Shown one piece after another: positions 42,172-50,908 of a stretch of 64,000 nt of DNA. Source of the DNA: Crossiella sp. SN42 (GTDB lineage Bacteria; Actinomycetota; Actinomycetes; Mycobacteriales; Pseudonocardiaceae). Both the position numbers and the translations under genes were made by a program. A model generated the notes under the pieces. That model saw nothing but the letters and a program-made list of their open reading frames with translations, was not told where the DNA came from and made no database searches. Location: NCBI RefSeq assembly GCF_023897065.1, contig NZ_JAMHIV010000007.1:186001-250000 (forward strand), read 5' to 3'. Each line of letters starts with the position of its first letter. Positions within the stretch are counted from its first letter, which is position 1.

Positions 42172-42612
42172 ATGGCACAAGCGGTGACCAGCCGGCCGGT
42201 GCGCACCGCGGTGCAGGCCGCGGCGGTGCTGGTGGCGATCGTGTTCGTGGCCGTCGGCGTGCTCGGCTTCGTCCCGGGGGTGACCACCAACTTCGACGAC
42301 CTGCTGGTGGCCGGTCACCACTCGCAGGCGTTGCTGCTGGGCGTGTTCGCGGTCTCGGTGCTGCACAACATCGTGCACCTGATCTTCGGCGTGGCCGGGC
42401 TGCTGCTGGCCCGCACCCCCGGTGGCGCGCGCGGCTTCCTGATCGGCGGCGGTGTGGTCTACCTGGCGCTGTGGGTCTACGGGCTGGTGGTGGACAAGAA
42501 CAGCCCGCTGAACTTCGTGCCGCTCAACACCGCCGATGACTGGCTGCACCTGGGCCTGGGGCTGGGCATGATCGCCCTGGGCGCGCTGCTGGCCCCGAAG
42601 GTGGTGCGATGA
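42172..42612 (+). CDS. DUF4383 membrane protein
   Basis: 146 aa with four membrane helices (about 12-35, 50-78, 84-104, 115-140). The family motif VSVLHNIVHLIFGVAGLLLART is clear. Function unknown; DUF4383 genes are common in actinobacterial stress regulons. It is co-translated with the decarboxylase by an ATGA overlap and headed by a SigB-like promoter. Confidence 0.85.
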   Translation: MAQAVTSRPVRTAVQAAAVLVAIVFVAVGVLGFVPGVTTNFDDLLVAGHHSQALLLGVFAVSVLHNIVHLIFGVAGLLLARTPGGARGFLIGGGVVYLALWVYGLVVDKNSPLNFVPLNTADDWLHLGLGLGMIALGALLAPKVVR

Positions 42613-44081
42613 GCAAGCCGGACCACTCCCGCGCGCCGGTCCTGGAGGCGATGGCCGCCCACCGGGAACGCAACCCGATGACCTTCATCCCGCCCGGCCA
42701 CAAACAGGGCAGGGGCGTGGATCCCCGGGTCCTGGAGGTGATGGGCCGGGACGTCTTCGCCGCCGACATCATCATGATGAACGGCATCGACGACCGGCGG
42801 ATGAGCCAGGAGATCCTGACCCAGGCCGAGGAGCTGATGGCCGATGCGGTGGATGCCGACCTGGCCTACTTCTCCACCTGCGGCAGCTCGCTGTCGGTCA
42901 AGGCCTGCATCATCACCGTGGCCGGTCCCGGCGAGCAGCTGCTGATCTCGCGCAACGCGCACAAGTCGGTGATCGCCGGGCTGATCATCAGCGGCGTGCG
43001 CCCGGTGTGGGTGCACCCGCGCTGGGACCCGGAGTGGCAGCTGGCGCATCCGCCCGGCCCGGAGGCGGTGGCCGAAGCCTTTCGCCAGGCTCCGGATGCC
43101 AAGGGCATGCTGCTGATCACCCCGACCGACTACGGCACCTGCGCGGCGATCAAGGACACCGCGGACCTGTGCCACCAGCACGGCAAGCCGCTGATCGTGG
43201 ACGAGGCCTGGGGCGCGCACCTGCCCTTCCACCCCGACCTGCCCAGCTGGGCGATGGACGCCGGCGCGGACCTGTGCGTGACCAGCGTGCACAAGATGGG
43301 CGCGGGCCTGGAACAGGGCTCGGTGTACCACCTGCAAGGCGACCGGGTCGATCCGAAAGTCCTTGCCGCGCGGGCGGATCTGCTGAACACGACCAGCCCG
43401 TCGGCGCTGATCTTCGCTGGCTTGGACGGCTGGCGGCGGCAGATGCACGAGCACGGACACGCCTTGCTGGACAAGGCGATCACGCTGTCGGCCGAGACCA
43501 GGAAACGACTTGAGGCGTTGCGCGGGGTGCGGGTGATGGGCCGGGCGGAGTTCGTCGGCCCCGGCCGTGCCGACGACCAGGACCCGCTCAAGCTGGTCAT
43601 CGACCTGCGGGAGCTGGGCATCAGCGGCTACACCGCCTCGGAGTGGTTGCGGGAGAACCGGAACGTGGAGGTCGGGCTGGCCGACCACCGCCGGTTCGCC
43701 GCGCAGCTGACCGTGGCCGACGACCAGCGCAGCGCGGACATCCTGGTCTCCTCGGTGCGGGCGCTGGTGGAGGCCAGCGAGGACCTGCCAAGGGCCAAGC
43801 CGATCGACCTGCCCGCGCCGGGTGAGCTGGAGCTGGAACAGGTGCAGCTGCCCAGGGACGCCTTCTTCGGGCCGTGCGAGGACGTGCCCGCGGAGCAGGC
43901 GGCCGGGCGGATCGCCGCGGAGACGATCAGCCCGTACCCGCCGGGTGTGCCCGCGGTGCTGCCGGGCGAGCGGATCACCCAGGACGTGGTGGACTACCTG
44001 CGCACCGGGCTGGACGCGGGCATGTACATCCCGGACTCCGCCGACCCGGAGCTCAAGACCTTCCGGGTCACCGCGCGGTAG
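42609..44081 (+). CDS. Orn/Lys/Arg decarboxylase, PLP-dependent
   Basis: 490 aa of the major-domain decarboxylase family, shorter than the large inducible enterobacterial enzymes. PLP features: YFSTCGSSLSVKACI, VDEAWGAHLPFHPDLPSW and the Schiff-base Lys in SVHKMGAGLEQGS. The C-terminal Orn_Arg_deC_C-like part ends ISPYPPGVPAVLPGERIT. It should make a polyamine or agmatine and consume a proton. Pairing with a DUF4383 membrane protein under a SigB-like promoter suggests an acid or general stress role (inference). Confidence 0.88.
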   Translation: MSKPDHSRAPVLEAMAAHRERNPMTFIPPGHKQGRGVDPRVLEVMGRDVFAADIIMMNGIDDRRMSQEILTQAEELMADAVDADLAYFSTCGSSLSVKACIITVAGPGEQLLISRNAHKSVIAGLIISGVRPVWVHPRWDPEWQLAHPPGPEAVAEAFRQAPDAKGMLLITPTDYGTCAAIKDTADLCHQHGKPLIVDEAWGAHLPFHPDLPSWAMDAGADLCVTSVHKMGAGLEQGSVYHLQGDRVDPKVLAARADLLNTTSPSALIFAGLDGWRRQMHEHGHALLDKAITLSAETRKRLEALRGVRVMGRAEFVGPGRADDQDPLKLVIDLRELGISGYTASEWLRENRNVEVGLADHRRFAAQLTVADDQRSADILVSSVRALVEASEDLPRAKPIDLPAPGELELEQVQLPRDAFFGPCEDVPAEQAAGRIAAETISPYPPGVPAVLPGERITQDVVDYLRTGLDAGMYIPDSADPELKTFRVTAR

Positions 44082-44082
44082 G

Positions 44083-44532
44083 TCAGCGATGCCGCAGCGG
44101 GATCAGGAACCACAGTGAGCCGAAACCGATCGCGGCGGCCACGCCGAGCGCGATACCCGCCCAGCCACCCATGATCATCTCGCCGAGCAGGAGCACCGTG
44201 CCGGTCAGCGCGATCGCCAGCGCCGCCAGACCGAGCACGGTGAACCTGTTGGCGGAGTTGATGATCCGCTCTCGCTTGCCGCGCCGGAACAGCACCCGGT
44301 GCCAGGCGGCCGGTGCGGTCAGTAAAGCGACCGCGGCCCCGGCGAAGAGGATGGTGACCAGGTGGGTGACCCGGATCTCGATGCCGACCTCGGTGTAACG
44401 CTCGGTGAAGGTGATCGACAGCAGGAATCCGAACAGGATCTGCACGCCGGCCTGGGCCACGCGTAGTTCCTGGAGAAGCTCGTTGAGGTTGCGGTCCAAC
44501 CGCTCCTCGGGATCAGCCTCCGGCACGCTCAT
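44083..44532 (-). CDS. DUF6328 membrane protein
   Basis: 149 aa. An acidic N-terminal helix (DPEERLDRNLNELLQELRVAQAGVQILFGFLLSITF) leads into four membrane segments, with a central basic loop (RVLFRRGKRERIINSANRF). It resembles DUF6328; function unknown. Its promoter has SigB-like elements 9 nt before the ATG and is back-to-back with the flavodoxin promoter. The 3' end lies 2 bp from the convergent decarboxylase stop. Confidence 0.75.
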   Translation of the reverse strand: MSVPEADPEERLDRNLNELLQELRVAQAGVQILFGFLLSITFTERYTEVGIEIRVTHLVTILFAGAAVALLTAPAAWHRVLFRRGKRERIINSANRFTVLGLAALAIALTGTVLLLGEMIMGGWAGIALGVAAAIGFGSLWFLIPLRHR

Positions 44533-44541
44533 GCCAGGTCA

Positions 44542-44566
44542 GTACCCGGTTCTTGCATGGGCAAAT
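44542..44566 (-). promoter_or_regulatory. SigB/SigF-like promoter, leaderless geometry
   Basis: Minus strand ATTT (44566-44563), 15-nt spacer, GGGTAC (44547-44542), 9 nt, ATG 44532. Confidence 0.6.
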
Positions 44567-44570
44567 CCAG

Positions 44571-44594
44571 GTTTGCCCCGGTCAGCGGGGGTAC
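44571..44594 (+). promoter_or_regulatory. SigB/SigF-like promoter, leaderless geometry
   Basis: GTTT (44571-44574), 14-nt spacer, GGGTAC (44589-44594), 9 nt, ATG 44604. It faces the opposite promoter at 44542-44566, with only 4 bp between the two -35 boxes. Confidence 0.65.
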
Positions 44595-44603
44595 TCCGGG
44601 CGC

Positions 44604-45203
44604 ATGCGAGCTGTTGTCCTCAACTGCACCCTGAAGAAGTCACCGGAGACCTCCAACACCGAGCGGCTGGCCGACGTGGTGGTCAGCGCCCTGCGGGAGA
44701 AAGACGTCGAGGTCGAGGTGGTGCGGGTGGTCGACCACCGCGTCTCCCCCGGCGTCAAGACCGACATGGGTGGCGACGACGAGTGGCCGGGCATCCACGA
44801 CAAACTGCTGGCCGCCGACATCCTGGTGGTGGCCACCCCGACCTGGGTGGGCCGCCCCTCCAGCATCGCGCAGCGGGTGCTGGAGCGGATGGACGCGATG
44901 ATCTCCGAGACCGACGACCAGGAACGACCGGTGGCCTACAACCGGGTGGCCGGGGTGGTGGTGACCGGCAACGAGGACGGCGCGCACCACGTGATCAGCG
45001 AGATCAGCGGCGGGCTGGCCGACATCGGCTACACCATCCCCGGCCAGGCCTGGACCTACTGGAACCGCGGCCCCGGCCCCGGACCGTCCTATTCGGACAC
45101 CGAGGAAGGCCACCAGTGGTCGCACGACACCGCGCGCACCATGGCGGCCAACCTGGTCGCGGTGGCCAAGGCGCTGCGGGTGACGCCGATCCCGGCGGGC
45201 TGA
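44604..45203 (+). CDS. Flavodoxin/NAD(P)H-dependent FMN reductase family protein
   Basis: 199 aa from ATG 44604. The flavodoxin-like fold is visible: RAVVLNCTLKKSPETSNTERLADVVV (FMN phosphate loop), DILVVATPTWVGRPSSIAQRVLERMDAM, and GVVVTGNEDGAHHVISEISGGLADIGYTIPGQAWTYW. It should bind FMN and transfer electrons. The SigB-like promoter places it in the same presumed regulon as the other redox genes. The convergent ALDH stop is 2 bp away. Confidence 0.85.
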   Translation: MRAVVLNCTLKKSPETSNTERLADVVVSALREKDVEVEVVRVVDHRVSPGVKTDMGGDDEWPGIHDKLLAADILVVATPTWVGRPSSIAQRVLERMDAMISETDDQERPVAYNRVAGVVVTGNEDGAHHVISEISGGLADIGYTIPGQAWTYWNRGPGPGPSYSDTEEGHQWSHDTARTMAANLVAVAKALRVTPIPAG

Positions 45204-45204
45204 G

Positions 45205-46560
45205 TCAGGCCAGCCGCGCGGGCTCGGTGTGCACGACCTTCATGGTGACCAGCTCATCCAGCAGCTCCGGTCCGTAGCCGAAGCCGTCGCCGCTGGCCCC
45301 GCGCGGCTGGGCCGCCCCGCCGGGCGCGCCGCCGAAGACCGCGTTCACCTTCACCGTGCCGACCGGCAGCTCCCGCCAGGCCAGCTGGGCGTTGGCCATG
45401 TCACCGGTGAGCACGGTGGCGGCCAGGCCGTAGCGGTCGCCGGCGGCCAGGCCCACGGCCTCGGCGAAGGTGTCCACGACCCGGATCGGCGCGATGGGGC
45501 CGAAGGTCTCCTCGGTGAGCACCGCGAGCTCGTCGGCGCAGCCGGTGAGCACGGTGGCCGGGTAGAACGCGCCGGGTCCTGCGGGGATCTCGCCGCCGGT
45601 GAGCGGGGTGGCCCCGGCGTTGACCGCCTCGCTGACGTGGGCATGTACGTGGTCGCGGTGCCGCCGGTCCACCAGGGGCTGTTCCGTTGGCCAGTTCTGG
45701 GCCTGTTTGACCAGCTCGTCCTGGAAGCGGTCGGCGAGGTCCCGGTGCAGGTAGATCCGCTCCACCGAGGTGCAGATCTGGCCCTGGTTGGTGAAGGCGC
45801 CGATGGCGGCCTGTTCGGCGGCCCAGGCCGGGTCGACGTCGCGGTCCACGATCAGCGCGTCGTTGCCGCCGTTCTCCAGCAGCAACTTGGCCCCGGTGAC
45901 CGCGGCCTCGCGGGCGATCACCCGGCCCGCGGCGGTGCCGCCGACGTGGGCGATGACATCAACCCCGGCGCGCACCAGGGCCGCGCCGGTGCCGGCATCG
46001 CCGACCACGGTGGTCAGCACGCTCTCGGGCAGGCAGCCGGTGAGGAGGTCGCCGAGCAGGGCGCCGGTGTGCGGGCAGCGTTCGCTGGGCTTGTGCAGCA
46101 CCGCGTTGCCGGTGACCAGGCCCGCGCCGAGCAGGCCGCAGGCCACCGCGACCGGGTCGTTCCACGGGGTCAGGGCCAGCAGCACGCCCCGGGGTTCGGG
46201 CACGGTGAAGTCGGTGGCGCCCCACTGGCCCAGCAGGGTGCGGCCGCCGCGCAGCGGGCCCAGCTCGGCGTACTGCACCAGGGTGGCAGCCCCGGCCTCG
46301 ATGCCGCCGAGGGCCTGCTCCAGCGGGCGGCCGGTCTCGGCGCGCTGCACGGCGGCCAGTTCCTCGGCACGGGCGCGCAGGGCCGCGGCCGCGGTGTGCA
46401 GCGCGGCGCCGCGGTCGGCCGGGCTGGTGCGGGCCCAGGCGTGCTGGGCGGCGCGGGCCGCGGCGACCGCCTCGGCGACCTGCTGGGGGCCGGCGGCGGG
46501 CAGGGTGCCGACGAGGGCGTCGTCCAGGGGGCTGTGAATGCTCAGCTGGGGCGGGGTCAT
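45205..46560 (-). CDS. Aldehyde dehydrogenase
   Basis: 451 aa. ALDH motifs: ALTPWNDPVAVACGLLGAGLVTGNAVLHKPSERCP, LLLENGGNDALIV (Glu), FTNQGQICTSVERIYL (catalytic Cys), and EETFGPIAPIRVVDTF. It should oxidise aldehydes to acids with NAD(P). It is slightly short at the N-terminus compared with the usual 470-500 aa. The start ATG 46560 has a GGGTAA -10 element 9 nt upstream. Confidence 0.9.
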   Translation of the reverse strand: MTPPQLSIHSPLDDALVGTLPAAGPQQVAEAVAAARAAQHAWARTSPADRGAALHTAAAALRARAEELAAVQRAETGRPLEQALGGIEAGAATLVQYAELGPLRGGRTLLGQWGATDFTVPEPRGVLLALTPWNDPVAVACGLLGAGLVTGNAVLHKPSERCPHTGALLGDLLTGCLPESVLTTVVGDAGTGAALVRAGVDVIAHVGGTAAGRVIAREAAVTGAKLLLENGGNDALIVDRDVDPAWAAEQAAIGAFTNQGQICTSVERIYLHRDLADRFQDELVKQAQNWPTEQPLVDRRHRDHVHAHVSEAVNAGATPLTGGEIPAGPGAFYPATVLTGCADELAVLTEETFGPIAPIRVVDTFAEAVGLAAGDRYGLAATVLTGDMANAQLAWRELPVGTVKVNAVFGGAPGGAAQPRGASGDGFGYGPELLDELVTMKVVHTEPARLA

Positions 46561-46569
46561 GCGCCCCGG

Positions 46570-46575
46570 TTACCC
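46570..46575 (-). promoter_or_regulatory. SigB/SigF-like -10 element, leaderless geometry
   Basis: Minus-strand GGGTAA (46575-46570), 9 nt, ATG 46560. The -35 is weak. Confidence 0.45.
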
Positions 46576-46587
46576 GGCCGCGCGGCT

Positions 46588-46611
46588 GTTTCACCTGCAC
46601 GGGGAGGGGAA
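46588..46611 (+). promoter_or_regulatory. SigB/SigF-like promoter for chaB-like gene
   Basis: GTTT (46588-46591), 14-nt spacer, GGGGAA (46606-46611); one mismatch in -10. A 23-nt leader carries the ribosome site GGAGG (46622-46626). Confidence 0.45.
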
Positions 46612-46634
46612 TCCCCAGGGTGGAGGTGATGATC

Positions 46635-47036
46635 ATGCCCGGCAGGCAGGAGCTGCCCAGCACGCTGGAGCGATCGCCGAAGAAGGCCCAGGAGACCTGG
46701 ATCAAGGCGCACGACTCGGCGGTGGAGACCTATGGCGAGGGAGAGCGGGCGCATCGCACCGCGTTCTCGGCGCTGAAGCACTCCTTCGAGAAGGTCGGCG
46801 ACCATTGGGAGCCGAAAAAGAAGAAGGGGCCTTCGGATCAGCAGGCCAAGCGCAAGGCGGGTTCGAAGAGCGTGGGCACGCACGAGGGTGTGGATGCCAA
46901 CGCCAGCAAGGAGCACCTGTACTCGGTGGCCAAGAAGCTGGACATCGCCGGTCGGTCCAGCATGACCAAGCCGCAGCTGGTCGAGGCGATCAAGAAGGCC
47001 AACAACCGCAAGACCGCCAAGGCCCGGGGCGAGTAG
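46635..47036 (+). CDS. ChaB-family protein with C-terminal Rho-N/SAP-like motif
   Basis: 133 aa from ATG 46635 (8 nt after GGAGG; ATG 46629 is too close). The ChaB domain (about 5-65: LPSTLERSPKKAQETWIKAHDSAVETYGEGERAHRTAFSALKHSFEKVGDHWEPK) is followed by a basic linker and a helix-loop-helix end (SKEHLYSVAKKLDIAGRSSMTKPQLVEAIKKANNRKTAKAR) resembling Rho-N/SAP DNA/RNA-binding motifs. Such a fusion could bind nucleic acid. A strong terminator lies at 47056-47091. Confidence 0.8.
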   Translation: MPGRQELPSTLERSPKKAQETWIKAHDSAVETYGEGERAHRTAFSALKHSFEKVGDHWEPKKKKGPSDQQAKRKAGSKSVGTHEGVDANASKEHLYSVAKKLDIAGRSSMTKPQLVEAIKKANNRKTAKARGE

Positions 47037-47055
47037 ACCCCGGGCCTGAGCGAAG

Positions 47056-47091
47056 GAGGAGGAACCGTCACGGCCAGGACGGTTCCTCCTC
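47056..47091. terminator. Bidirectional hairpin between chaB-like and SDR genes
   Basis: GAGGAGGAACCGTC (47056-47069) and GACGGTTCCTCCTC (47078-47091) form a perfect 14-bp stem with an 8-nt loop. The right arm encodes the SDR C-terminus, so the coding end doubles as terminator. Confidence 0.7.
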
Positions 47092-47763
47092 GTGGCACAC
47101 CACCAGTTCGCGCAGCTGGCAGCCCGCGGGCTGGCGCAGCGCGAACAGCACGGTGTCGGCGACCCGTTCCGGCGGGTTGAGCTTGCTGTCATCGGCCGGG
47201 CGGTACTGCTCGGTGCGGGAGTCGAAGAACCGGGTGCGCATGCCGCCGGGCACCAGCAAGGTCACCCCGACCTGGCCCGCGGTCTCCATGGCCAGCGCGC
47301 GGGTGAAGCCGACCACGCCGAACTTCGAGGCGCAGTAGGCGGTGGCGTCACCGGCCACCCGCAGGCCGAGGGTGGAGGCCACGGTGACCACCCGGCCCCG
47401 GCTCACCTTGAGGTACGGCAGGGCCGCGCGCACCACGGCCGCGGTGCCGAACAGGTTGACCCGCACCACCCTTTCCCAGTCCATTGTGGACACCTCATCG
47501 AGCGGTCCGCAGCTGTCGATGCCGGCGGCGGTGACCACGCCGTCGAGTCCGCCCGCGCGTTCGGCGAGCTGGGTCACGGCGTGTTCGGCGGCCGCGGTGT
47601 CGGTCAGGTCCACGGTCAGGGCGTCCTTGGCCGGGATGTCCGCGGCCGGGGTGTCCTTGTCCAGCACCAGTGCGGTGCCCCCGGCCTCGTGCACGGCGCG
47701 CACCACGGCCGCGCCGAGTCCGGACGCGCCGCCGGTGACCAGGATGACGCCTACCTCGTTCAC
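47068..47763 (-). CDS. Short-chain dehydrogenase/reductase
   Basis: 231 aa. Classical SDR: TGGASGLG, AAGIDSCGP, the Ser in VASTLGLR, Y-x-x-x-K in AYCASKFG, then PGGMRTRF. It oxidises or reduces an alcohol/ketone with NAD(P). It is the last gene of the minus-strand glycan operon, 12 bp after the HldE-like gene, with GAAGGAGAACC before its ATG. It might act on a sugar intermediate (inference from context). A near copy (GTCCATTGTGGAC) of the coding palindrome lies at 47479-47491. Confidence 0.85.
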   Translation of the reverse strand: MNEVGVILVTGGASGLGAAVVRAVHEAGGTALVLDKDTPAADIPAKDALTVDLTDTAAAEHAVTQLAERAGGLDGVVTAAGIDSCGPLDEVSTMDWERVVRVNLFGTAAVVRAALPYLKVSRGRVVTVASTLGLRVAGDATAYCASKFGVVGFTRALAMETAGQVGVTLLVPGGMRTRFFDSRTEQYRPADDSKLNPPERVADTVLFALRQPAGCQLRELVVCHEEEPSWP

Positions 47764-47775
47764 TGGTTCTCCTTC

Positions 47776-49098
47776 TCAGCTCAGTCGGTCCAGGGCGGTT
47801 ACCAGCCTGCTGGTGGAGCGGCCGGGGTGGTAGGGCACGACCACGGTGCGGCCGCCCCAGCCGCGCAGCAGCCCGGCCTCGGGCAGGGTGTCGGCGTTGT
47901 AGTCGGCGCCCTTGACCCAGATGTCGGGGCGCAGCCGCCGCAGCGCGGCCTCCGGGGTGTTCTCCTCGAAGACCACCACGGCGTCCACACTGGAGAGTGC
48001 GCGCAGCAGCTCGGCGCGTTCCCTGGCCGGGTTGACCGGGCGGCCGGAGCCCTTGAGGCGGCGCACCGACTCATCGGAGTTCAGGCACACCACCAGGCAG
48101 TCGCCGAGGCGGCGGGCGGCGGCGAGCATGCGCACGTGCCCGGCGTGCAGCAGGTCGAAGCAGCCGCCGGTGGCCACCACGGTGCCGCCCTTGGCCCGCA
48201 CCGAGCGCAGCAGTCCGTCCACAGTGGACTCACGGTCCGGCGGTGGCGTGCCGAAACCGGCCGCGCCGCCCCTGGCCAGGAAGTCGGCGGCCTGCTCGAC
48301 CGCGGCGGCCACCGCCTCGTCCACCGCGGCGCCGCGCCGCAGCGCGCAGGCGGCGGTGGCGGCGAAGCGGTCGCCCGCGCCGCAGGGGTCCAGCGCGGTG
48401 ATCTCGGGGGCGGGCACGGCGACCGGGGTGCCGCCGTGCTCCAGCAGCGCGCCACCGGCGCCGAGGGTGACCACCACCGCGCCGGCCCGCCAGCGTTGGC
48501 GCAGCAGCGCGGCCGCGGCGTACTCATCCGGCGCGCCGGTGGCGGCCAGGGCCTCGGCCCGGTTGGGGGTGGCCAGGCGGACGCCGGGCACCGGATCCGG
48601 GCCACGCGGGTGCGGGTCCCAGACCACCGGGATCCGGCTGGCGCGGCTGGCCAGCAGCTCGCGCAGGCGTTCATCGGCGGCCAGGCCGCGGCCGTAGTCG
48701 GAGACCAGCACGGCGGTGGCCCCGGCGACCGCCTCCAGCATCTCCTCGGTGACCTCCGGGCGGGCGCTGTGGCCGTAGTCCAGGCGGGCCAGGGATCGGC
48801 CGTCGGCGCGCAGTCTCGCTTTCACCGTGGTGGTTCCGGGCAGTTCACCGGCCACTGTGGACACTCCGTGCAGGGCGGCGCGCAGCCGGTCGGCCTCGGC
48901 GTCGCGGGCCAGCGCGGTGACCAGGGTGACCGGTTCGCCGTCGGCGGCGGCCAGGCTGGCGGCCAGTGCCGCGCCGCCGGGGCGGTCGCGCCGGTCGTCG
49001 AGGTCGAGCACGGGTGCGGGGGCGTCGGGGCAGAGCCGGTCGGCCCGGCCGTCGAGGTCCACATCCAGCAGCGAGTCGCCGAGGACGACCAGGCTCAT
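47776..49098 (-). CDS. hldE: HldE-like bifunctional heptose-7-P kinase/heptose-1-P nucleotidyltransferase
   Basis: 440 aa from ATG 49098. The N-terminal PfkB kinase domain (about 1-295) has RPGGAALAASLA, VLVSDYGRG, ATPNRAEA and the anion-hole DPCGAGDRF (GAGD 240-243). The C-terminal cytidylyltransferase-like domain (about 305-440) has TGGCFDLLHAGHVRML (310-323) and LNSDESVRRLKGSGRPV. This is the full HldE arrangement: phosphorylation then nucleotide transfer to make ADP-heptose or a related NDP-heptose. It overlaps gmhA by 4 bp. It carries one exact GTCCACAGTGGAC palindrome (48217-48229). Confidence 0.9.
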   Translation of the reverse strand: MSLVVLGDSLLDVDLDGRADRLCPDAPAPVLDLDDRRDRPGGAALAASLAAADGEPVTLVTALARDAEADRLRAALHGVSTVAGELPGTTTVKARLRADGRSLARLDYGHSARPEVTEEMLEAVAGATAVLVSDYGRGLAADERLRELLASRASRIPVVWDPHPRGPDPVPGVRLATPNRAEALAATGAPDEYAAAALLRQRWRAGAVVVTLGAGGALLEHGGTPVAVPAPEITALDPCGAGDRFAATAACALRRGAAVDEAVAAAVEQAADFLARGGAAGFGTPPPDRESTVDGLLRSVRAKGGTVVATGGCFDLLHAGHVRMLAAARRLGDCLVVCLNSDESVRRLKGSGRPVNPARERAELLRALSSVDAVVVFEENTPEAALRRLRPDIWVKGADYNADTLPEAGLLRGWGGRTVVVPYHPGRSTSRLVTALDRLS

Positions 49099-49691
49099 GA
49101 CACCCTCCTGCGCGCAAGTGTGTCCATTGTGGACAGTTCGGCTTCGAAGGCGGTGCACAGCAGGTGCACCAGCACCAGCTGGGCCTCCTGCACGTTGGGG
49201 CTGGGCCCGTCCAGGGCCAGGGTCTCATCGGCGATTTCGGCCAGCGGGTTGGGCGCGGGGCCGGTGCAGGCCCAGCTGGTGGCGCCTGCCTCGCGGGCGG
49301 CTTCGGCGGCGCGCACCAGGTTGGGGCTGCGGCCGCTGGTGGACAGCAGCACCACGATGTCCAGTGGCCCGGCGTGCGCGCGCACCTGGCGGGCGAAGAC
49401 CTCCTCGTAGCCGTAGTCGTTGCCGATGGCGGTGACCGAGGAGGACTCCGCGCACAGCGCGATCGCGGAGAAGGGCCTGCGGTCCTCGCGGAAGCGGCCG
49501 ACCAGCTCCGCGGTGAGGTGCTGGGCCTCGGCCGCCGAGCCGCCGTTGCCCGCGGCCAGCAGCCGGTGCCCGCCGCTGAGCCGGTGCGCCAGCACCCGGC
49601 CCCAGCGGCGCAGCAGCGGTTCGTGCTGCCGCAGGTTCTCCAGGGTCTGGTGCAGGCCGTCGAGGTGGCCGCCGATCAGCTCGCCGCTCAT
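49095..49691 (-). CDS. gmhA: GmhA-like sedoheptulose-7-phosphate isomerase
   Basis: 198 aa SIS-domain protein. Motifs: [67 protein letters not shown], and the C-terminal [20 protein letters not shown]. GmhA converts sedoheptulose-7-P to D-glycero-D-manno-heptose-7-P, the first step to NDP-heptose. It is joined by ATGA overlaps to the GT4 gene upstream and hldE downstream, which supports a working pathway. Confidence 0.92.
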   Translation of the reverse strand: MSGELIGGHLDGLHQTLENLRQHEPLLRRWGRVLAHRLSGGHRLLAAGNGGSAAEAQHLTAELVGRFREDRRPFSAIALCAESSSVTAIGNDYGYEEVFARQVRAHAGPLDIVVLLSTSGRSPNLVRAAEAAREAGATSWACTGPAPNPLAEIADETLALDGPSPNVQEAQLVLVHLLCTAFEAELSTMDTLARRRVS

Positions 49692-50908
49692 CGCCCCTCC
49701 CCCACGACCGCGCCCTCGGCCGCGCCGACCCTGGTGATCCGCTGGTAGGCGCGCACGGTGTCGGCGGCGATCCGGTCCCAGCCGTAGCGGGCGGTGACCC
49801 GGTCGTTGCCCGCCACGCCGAGAGCCTGGGCGAAGGCGGGGTCGCCGGTGACCTGGCGGATCGCCTTGGCCAGCGCCTCGGGTTCCCGCGGTGGCACCAG
49901 CACGCCGGTGACGCCGTCGACCACGGTGTCGGTGAGGCCGCCGACCGCGGTGGCGATCACCGGCCGGGCGCAGCTCATCGCCTCCAGCGGCACGATGCCG
50001 AAGGGCTCGTACCAGGGCGCGCAGACCACGGCGTCGGCCGAGCGCAGCAGCGGCGGCATGTCCTTGCGCGCCACCTGTCCCAGCAGCACCACGCGGTCGG
50101 CCACGCCGTGCCGTTGCGCGTGCGCGCGCAGCCGCCTGGCCTCCGCGTCGTGCTCCAGGTCGCCCTCGGCGGGCCCGCCCGCGATGACCAGCTCGACATC
50201 GGGGGTGGCCACCAGCGCGCTGATGATGAGGTCAAAACCCTTGCGTGGCACCAGTCTGCCCACCGAGACCAGGCGTTTGCGGTGGTTGCGCGGGGCGGCC
50301 GGGCCGAACTGGTCGAACAGGTCCAGGTCGACCCCGCAGGGCACCACCGAGATCCGGGCCCTGGGCACGCCGAGGCGGACCAGCTCGAAGACCTCGTCGG
50401 AGCAGGTGGCGATGACCCGGTCGGCGGCCCGGCCGACCACGCGTTCGATGCCGATGCGTTCCGGCGGGCTGCTGTCGGCGCTGCCCTGGTGGCGGCGCTT
50501 GACCACGCCGAGGGCGTGGAAGGTCTGGGCCAGCGGCAGTTTCAGGTCGCGGGCGGCCAGCTCACCGGCCAGGCCGGACATCCAGAAGTGCGCGTGCGCC
50601 ACCTCGGGCCGCTCGTGCGCCCAGTGCCCGCGCAGCCGCCTGGCGAAATCGCCCATGTGCGGCAGCAGCTCGTCCTTGGGCAGCTGGCGGGCCGGTCCGG
50701 CGTCGATGTGCACCACGGTGTAGCCGGGTTCGACCTCGACCCGCTCGGGCAGGTCCGGAGCGTCGCGGCGGGTGTAGACGCTCACTTCATGTCCGCGCCG
50801 GGTCAGTGCGGCCGAGAGCTCGGCCACGTGCAGGTTCTGACCGCCCGCGTCGACTTCACCGAGCACGGCCAGCGGGCTGGCGTGCTCGGAGATCATGGCG
50901 ATCTTCAT
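49688..50908 (-). CDS. GT4-family glycosyltransferase
   Basis: 406 aa from ATG 50908. The GT-B fold is clear: [48 protein letters not shown] (acceptor domain), [21 protein letters not shown], and the donor motif [36 protein letters not shown]. It transfers a sugar from a nucleotide donor; the N-terminal GGQNLHV resembles sucrose-phosphate-synthase-like GT4 enzymes. Coupled to gmhA and the next GT by 4-bp overlaps. Confidence 0.9.
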   Translation of the reverse strand: MKIAMISEHASPLAVLGEVDAGGQNLHVAELSAALTRRGHEVSVYTRRDAPDLPERVEVEPGYTVVHIDAGPARQLPKDELLPHMGDFARRLRGHWAHERPEVAHAHFWMSGLAGELAARDLKLPLAQTFHALGVVKRRHQGSADSSPPERIGIERVVGRAADRVIATCSDEVFELVRLGVPRARISVVPCGVDLDLFDQFGPAAPRNHRKRLVSVGRLVPRKGFDLIISALVATPDVELVIAGGPAEGDLEHDAEARRLRAHAQRHGVADRVVLLGQVARKDMPPLLRSADAVVCAPWYEPFGIVPLEAMSCARPVIATAVGGLTDTVVDGVTGVLVPPREPEALAKAIRQVTGDPAFAQALGVAGNDRVTARYGWDRIAADTVRAYQRITRVGAAEGAVVGEGR